From NCBI GenBank assembly GCA_022616665.1, contig JAKEFJ010000126.1, positions 1 through 32,122 on the forward strand: a stretch of DNA of 32,122 bases, in the 5' to 3' direction. The notes beneath the pieces were generated by a model, which was not told the DNA's origin, did no database searches, and saw only the letters and a list, made by a program, of their open reading frames with translations. The stretch comes from Acidobacteriota bacterium (GTDB taxonomy: Bacteria > Acidobacteriota > Polarisedimenticolia > Gp22-AA2 > AA152). The position numbers and the translations under genes are program-made. Below, in pieces: positions 27,627 to 32,122 of the stretch; position 1 is the stretch's first letter; every line of letters starts with the position of its first letter.

Positions 27627-28835
27627 GTGAAGCAATTCCATCTCTTGACCAATACGAACCTGGACATCATGGGAAAGAAGCTCTTCTTCATCGGCATCTC
27701 GGCGGTGGCGGTGTCTGCCAGCCTCTTCGCGTTATTCACTCGCGGCCTCAACTGGGGCGTCGATTTTCGCGGCGGCACGGAGGTACGGGTCCGTTTCCTA
27801 AACGACCCCACGGTGGAGCAAGTGAGGAAAGACCTGGAGGCGCTGGGAATCGGAGAGGTGGATTTGCAGCGCATCGGCAAGCCCGAAGACCACGAGCTCC
27901 TCATCCGCATCGGGCAAGGCAGGCAGACGCAATCGGAAGGGGGCCTGATCGGCTCCAGCGATGTCTCGCAGAAGGTCTTGGCGGCGCTGGCGACGCCAGA
28001 GGATAGAAACCTGGCGGCGGCCGGCAAAATCGACCTGAACCAGGCGAGCGCAGGCTCCCTGGAGGCTCTGCTTGCGACCCGGATCGAGGCAGCAAAACAG
28101 GCAGGCACCCTTCCCGCAGGCTCCCAGGTGGAGGCGCGGGCGTCCGCCGAAGCGGTCATCGCGGCCCGGGATGCCGCCGGGGGGCTATTCCGATCTCTCG
28201 AGGAGGTCCAGCGGATTCCGACCCTTCCTCCCGCGGTTCAGACGATCCTGAAGGACAGCACGTTCATAGGCCAGACGTCAGCCCGGAGCGTTGAGTACGT
28301 TGGGCCCAGCGCGGGCCGGGATCTCATCCGCAAGGCCACCTGGGCCGTGATCGGATCCAACGTTTTCATTCTGCTCTACATCTGGGTTCGCTTCCGCTTC
28401 ATCTGGGGCATCGCGGGCGTGGTCGCCCTGTTCCACGACGTGATCATCGCCATGGGCGCTCTCGCTCTCACCCAGAAGGAATTCACCCTGCCGGTGGTGG
28501 CGGCCCTGCTCACCATCGTCGGCTACTCCATCGCCGACACGGTCGTGGTCCTGGACCGGATTCGGGAAAACCTCCGCATCTATCGCACGCAGGACTTCGA
28601 GCGGGTCGTCAACGCCTCCATCAATCAGACCTTCAGTCGAACCATCCTCACGCAGTTCACCGTGATGCTGTGCACCACGGCCCTGTACCTATACGGCGGG
28701 GACCGGATGGACGCCCTGTCGTTCACCCTGCTGGTGGGTTTCGCCGCGGGGGCTTATTCCTCCGTTTTCGTAGCGAGCCCGATTCTGGTGCTCCACCAGC
28801 GATGGTGGAACGAAAGGCGCCGGCGCAAGGCCTGA
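27627..28835 (+). CDS. secF: Protein translocase subunit SecF with inserted helix-hairpin-helix-like segment
   Basis: GLNWGVDFRGGTEVRVRF, FIWGIAGVVALFHDVIIAMGALALTQKEFTLPVVAALLTIVGYSIADTVVVLDRIRENLR; insertion at aa ~134-210. Confidence 0.95.
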   Translation: MKQFHLLTNTNLDIMGKKLFFIGISAVAVSASLFALFTRGLNWGVDFRGGTEVRVRFLNDPTVEQVRKDLEALGIGEVDLQRIGKPEDHELLIRIGQGRQTQSEGGLIGSSDVSQKVLAALATPEDRNLAAAGKIDLNQASAGSLEALLATRIEAAKQAGTLPAGSQVEARASAEAVIAARDAAGGLFRSLEEVQRIPTLPPAVQTILKDSTFIGQTSARSVEYVGPSAGRDLIRKATWAVIGSNVFILLYIWVRFRFIWGIAGVVALFHDVIIAMGALALTQKEFTLPVVAALLTIVGYSIADTVVVLDRIRENLRIYRTQDFERVVNASINQTFSRTILTQFTVMLCTTALYLYGGDRMDALSFTLLVGFAAGAYSSVFVASPILVLHQRWWNERRRRKA

Positions 28836-28845
28836 CTTCCTCCCG

Positions 28846-28874
28846 TTGCGGCGGGCCCCTCCCTGAGCTATCCT
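28846..28874 (+). promoter_or_regulatory. Candidate sigma70 promoter for the RelA/SpoT gene
   Basis: TTGCGG-N17-TATCCT. Confidence 0.45.
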
Positions 28875-28947
28875 TGGTCCAGACAGCGCTCAATCTCGGA
28901 AGGCGCGCGCCCGCGGGGTCGTTCCTTCCTGAACGGGATCGGCCGGT

Positions 28948-31095
28948 TTGATCCGCTTCGAAGACATCCAGGAACAGGTTCTCTCGTACATGCCGGACGC
29001 GGACATGGAGCTCCTGCGTCGGGCCTATGTCTTTTCCGCCATGGAGCATCGCGGGCAGGTCCGCTCCTCCGGAGAGCCCTATCTCACCCATCCCTTGGAG
29101 GTGGCTCAGATTCTGGCGGAACTGCGATTGGACCTAACCTGCGTGATCGCGGGGCTCCTGCACGACGTCATCGAGGACACCCTGACGACGCGGGAAGTCC
29201 TGGAGGAGTATTTCGGCAAGGACATCGCACACCTGGTGGAGGGACTCAGCAAAATCAGCAGGATCGCTTTTACCTCGCGGGAGGAGGCCCAGGCGGAGAA
29301 TTTCCGAAAAATGATGCTCGCCATGGTGGACGACATTCGAGTCATCCTGGTGAAGCTGGCAGATCGCCTCCACAACATGCGCACCCTGGAGCACCTCTCC
29401 CCGCGCCAGCAGCAACGCATCGCCCGGGAAACGATGGAAATCTACGCTCCCATCGCCAACCGCCTGGGCATGGGAAAAATCAAGAGCGAGCTGGAAGACA
29501 TTTCTTTGGCATACCTGGATCCGGAGGGTTACGCGTCCCTGGTATCGGCTCTGGAAGAGCGGAGAAAGATCAGCGACGATTTCATCACCGAGATTCGCAC
29601 GACTCTGGAGACCAAGCTGCAGGAGCAAGGAATTCGCTGTGACATCACCGGGCGCGTCAAGCATCTTTATAGCATCTACAAGAAACTGAGGGTCCAGGGG
29701 ATTGATGTTGGACAGGTCTACGACTACCTGGCTTTCCGCATTCTCACCCCCACCGTGAAGGACTGCTACGCGGCCCTGGGAACCATCCATTCCATCTGGA
29801 GGCCGGTGCCGGGCCGCATCAAGGACTTCATCGCCATGCCCAAGCCCAACATGTACCAATCGCTCCACACTTCCGTGATGAGCGAAAAGGGGCAGCCCTT
29901 CGAGGTGCAGATCCGCACGCCGGAGATGCATGGAATCGCTGAGGAGGGCATCGCGGCTCACTGGAAGTACAAGGAGGGTAAGAAAGTAAAGGCCGGGGAG
30001 GACCCGAATATTCAATGGCTGCGTCAGATCATGGAGTGGCAACAGGAGCTCAGGGACCCCCGGGACTTCCTGAAGATGGTGAAGGTGGAGCTTTACCCGG
30101 AGGAGGTTTACGCCTTCACCCCCCAGGGACAGGTCAAGAGCTTCCCTCGCGGGGCGACGCCGGTGGACTTCGCCTACTCCATCCACTCCGAGGTAGGACA
30201 CCATTGCCTAGGGGCCCGCGTGAACGGCAAGCTGGTTCCCCTCAAGACCCCTCTGCACAACGGCGACATCGTGGAAATCCTCACCAATCCCGCACACCGC
30301 CCCAGCCAGGATTGGCTGAGCTTCGTGGTGACCTCTCGGGCCCGCAGCAAGATCCGTCAATGGCTGAACACGGACCGCAGGAGTAGCAGCATCCAGCTGG
30401 GGAAATCCCTGGTGGAGCGGGAACTGAAGCGTTTCCACATCTCCGCGAAGATTCTCCACGGGGACGGCAAGCTCACCGAGGCGCTGAACTCCCTGGGGTT
30501 CCCCAGTCTGGACGACTACTACGCCGCCGTGGCCTATGGAAAAGTCTCGGTGAAGCAGCTGGTGGGCCACCTGGTGCCCGAGACCGATTGGAAAGAGCCC
30601 ACCGAATCGAAGATCACCACCGTGGTGAAGAAGGCGCTGGGCCTCTCCGGCGCGGCAGTCAAGGTGCGGGGGCTGGACGACGTCATGGTCTATCTCGCCA
30701 AGTGCTGCGGCCCCATCCGCGGGGAGCCGATCGTGGGTTACATCACTCGGGGGAAAGGGGTTTCCGTACATTCTCAGCGCTGCCCAAACGTCGAGAGGCT
30801 GCTCTACGATCCCGAACGAAAGATCGAGGTGGCCTGGGCTGGGAGCAAGGAAACCAAGTTTCAGGTGCGCCTCAACATCACCTCAGAAGACCGACAAGGG
30901 GTGTTGGCCCGGGTCACCTCCGCCATTGCCGACGAAAAATCCAATATCAGCGACGTGAGCGCCAAGACCTTCGAGGGCAAGCAGGGGCAGATCATTCTGA
31001 CCCTGGACATTTCCGATCTGGACCATCTGGAGCGCATCGTGAAACGCCTGCGCGGGATCCAGGGGGTCCATCAGGTAGAACGACAAAGCGGCTGA
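28948..31095 (+). CDS. rsh: Bifunctional (p)ppGpp synthetase/hydrolase, RelA/SpoT homologue
   Basis: HD domain HRGQVRSSGEPYLTHPLEVAQILAELRLDLTCVIAGLLHDVIEDT; synthetase GRIKDFIAMPKPNMYQSLHTSV; TGS and C-terminal ACT. TTG start; ATG alternative at 28990. Confidence 0.96.
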   Translation: MIRFEDIQEQVLSYMPDADMELLRRAYVFSAMEHRGQVRSSGEPYLTHPLEVAQILAELRLDLTCVIAGLLHDVIEDTLTTREVLEEYFGKDIAHLVEGLSKISRIAFTSREEAQAENFRKMMLAMVDDIRVILVKLADRLHNMRTLEHLSPRQQQRIARETMEIYAPIANRLGMGKIKSELEDISLAYLDPEGYASLVSALEERRKISDDFITEIRTTLETKLQEQGIRCDITGRVKHLYSIYKKLRVQGIDVGQVYDYLAFRILTPTVKDCYAALGTIHSIWRPVPGRIKDFIAMPKPNMYQSLHTSVMSEKGQPFEVQIRTPEMHGIAEEGIAAHWKYKEGKKVKAGEDPNIQWLRQIMEWQQELRDPRDFLKMVKVELYPEEVYAFTPQGQVKSFPRGATPVDFAYSIHSEVGHHCLGARVNGKLVPLKTPLHNGDIVEILTNPAHRPSQDWLSFVVTSRARSKIRQWLNTDRRSSSIQLGKSLVERELKRFHISAKILHGDGKLTEALNSLGFPSLDDYYAAVAYGKVSVKQLVGHLVPETDWKEPTESKITTVVKKALGLSGAAVKVRGLDDVMVYLAKCCGPIRGEPIVGYITRGKGVSVHSQRCPNVERLLYDPERKIEVAWAGSKETKFQVRLNITSEDRQGVLARVTSAIADEKSNISDVSAKTFEGKQGQIILTLDISDLDHLERIVKRLRGIQGVHQVERQSG

Positions 31096-31120
31096 ACCAT
31101 TTCCGACAGGAGCATGCGCT

Positions 31121-31507
31121 ATGACGGCACGAAGCGTGGTGCAAACCCATTCCGCCCCGGCGGCCATCGGACCCTACTCCCAAGGCATCGTCGCCGGCGG
31201 CTTCCTGTTCGTTTCCGGACAGATTCCCCTGGACCCGGCGACGGGAGAGATGATCCAGGGAGATATTGCCCAGCAGGTGAGACGGGTTTTAGAGAATCTG
31301 GAAGCCATCCTAGTAGCGGGGGGAGCAGGGATGGATCGGGTTGTGCGGACAACCGTCTATCTATTGGATCTTGGTGAGTTTCCAAAGATGAACGAAGTCT
31401 ATCGGGAGTATTTCGGGGCCAATCCACCGGCTCGCTCCACCGTGGGGGTGGCAGCCCTCCCGAAGGGAGCACGGGTGGAGATTGACGCTATCGCTCGGGT
31501 GGAATGA
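31121..31507 (+). CDS. ridA: RidA family deaminase
   Basis: APAAIGPYSQGIVAGGFLFVSGQIPLDPATGEM...RSTVGVAALPKGARVEIDAIA. Confidence 0.94.
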   Translation: MTARSVVQTHSAPAAIGPYSQGIVAGGFLFVSGQIPLDPATGEMIQGDIAQQVRRVLENLEAILVAGGAGMDRVVRTTVYLLDLGEFPKMNEVYREYFGANPPARSTVGVAALPKGARVEIDAIARVE

Positions 31508-31513
31508 GCAGGC

Positions 31514-31708
31514 TCAGGAAACGGCTTTGGCCACCGCTCCTGATCGGATGCAACGCGTACAAACGCGGCGCCTTCGGCGATTTCCCTTCACCTCGATTCG
31601 GACGGACTGAAGATTCGCCTGCCACACCCGCTGAGAGACATTGTGGGCGTGGCTGATCTGATGCCCGAAGCGCGGTCCCTTCCCGCAAATCGTGCAGACG
31701 CGGGCCAT
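31514..31708 (-). CDS. rpmB: 50S ribosomal protein L28 (zinc-ribbon form)
   Basis: MARVCTICGKGPRFGHQISHAHNVSQRVWQANLQSVRI...CTRCIRSGAVAKA; two CxxC pairs. Confidence 0.96.
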   Translation of the reverse strand: MARVCTICGKGPRFGHQISHAHNVSQRVWQANLQSVRIEVKGNRRRRRVCTRCIRSGAVAKAVS

Positions 31709-31744
31709 GCGGCTCTCCTTCTGCCTGAACCCAAAAGAGCGCGC

Positions 31745-31774
31745 ACTCTAGCACAGTAAACAGGTCCGAATCAA
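31745..31774 (-). promoter_or_regulatory. Sigma70 promoter of rpmB
   Basis: Minus strand TTGATT-N18-TAGAGT with extended -10 (TGC TAGAGT). Confidence 0.5.
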
Positions 31775-31800
31775 GACCCCATCCGGGCCACCCCCCTGTC

Positions 31801-31828
31801 AAAAAGCCACCGGTGACAAACCAGTGGC
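31801..31828 (-). terminator. Intrinsic terminator reading on the minus strand
   Basis: Minus strand GCCACTGG-tttgtca-CCGGTGGC-TTTTT (one mismatch in the 8-bp stem). Confidence 0.55.
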
Positions 31829-31922
31829 ACCCTCATACTCCTTCTTCCAATCCCCTTCCCGCGGCGTTCCTGGCGGCGAACGGCACTTAGAAACAATCAA
31901 TTACACACACATTCAATTATGA

Positions 31923-31940
31923 AAAGTCAGCGATGACTTT
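31923..31940. repeat. Perfect 7-bp dyad upstream of the pilM promoter
   Basis: AAAGTCA-GCGA-TGACTTT. Confidence 0.7.
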
Positions 31941-31954
31941 CGTGACAGATGAAC

Positions 31955-31982
31955 TTGCAAACCCTGGACGCCGACATATATT
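31955..31982 (+). promoter_or_regulatory. Candidate sigma70 promoter for pilM
   Basis: TTGCAA-N16-TATATT. Confidence 0.55.
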
Positions 31983-32002
31983 GAAATCCCGTGGAGTCGC
32001 AA
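31975..32002 (-). promoter_or_regulatory. Candidate divergent promoter sharing the -10 with the pilM promoter
   Basis: Minus strand TTGCGA-N16-TATATG; overlaps the plus-strand -10 TATATT. Confidence 0.4.
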
Positions 32003-32058
32003 AAGGTCAGGAAATTCGCGAGGCCGTTCCACAAACCTCTGAGATAAGGAGAGATCGG

Positions 32059-32122
32059 GTGTTCTTCTCAAGGAACAAAAACCTGGTGGGCTTGGACATC
32101 GGTTCCAGCAGCATCAAGGTCG
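32059..32122 (+). CDS. pilM: Type IV pilus assembly protein PilM (5' fragment, truncated by window end)
   Basis: GTG 32059 with RBS AAGGAGA; (M)FFSRNKNLVGLDIGSSSIKV. Confidence 0.8.
   Translation, partial: MFFSRNKNLVGLDIGSSSIKV

Overview
High-GC bacterial chromosomal segment, densely coding, mostly housekeeping. Lineage is not determinable from the window; an Acidobacteriota-like or deltaproteobacteria-like origin is only a guess from gene content. Contents in order: a secreted HExxH metalloprotease with a PPC domain and four MopE-type metal-binding repeats; a TPR protein and a PpiD-like SurA/parvulin chaperone (both minus); a FecR-domain protein coupled to a GAF-GGDEF diguanylate cyclase; the rod-shape/elongasome cluster mreB-mreC-mreD-mrdA-rodA; a fused TIGR03960/DUF2344 radical SAM protein; RNase E/G; a hotdog thioesterase (minus); an operon-like run of Fur regulator, ApbE flavin transferase, outer-membrane porin-like protein, FMN-binding-domain protein and 4-TM His-containing membrane protein; a TPR protein; a GmhA-like SIS protein and PgeF (minus); yajC-secD-secF; a RelA/SpoT homologue; RidA; rpmB (minus); and the start of pilM. 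The best candidate for an under-described system is the fur-apbE-porin-FMN-binding-4TM cluster. It lies behind a promoter carrying a perfect Fur-box-like palindrome and looks like an iron-responsive, flavin-based envelope electron-transfer module. Other items worth a look are a ComEA-like helix-hairpin-helix insertion in SecF, a symmetric bidirectional promoter facing pilM with an orphan antisense terminator, and several 5'UTR or operator-like palindromes. All calls come from reading the sequence and the supplied ORF translations; no database search was run.
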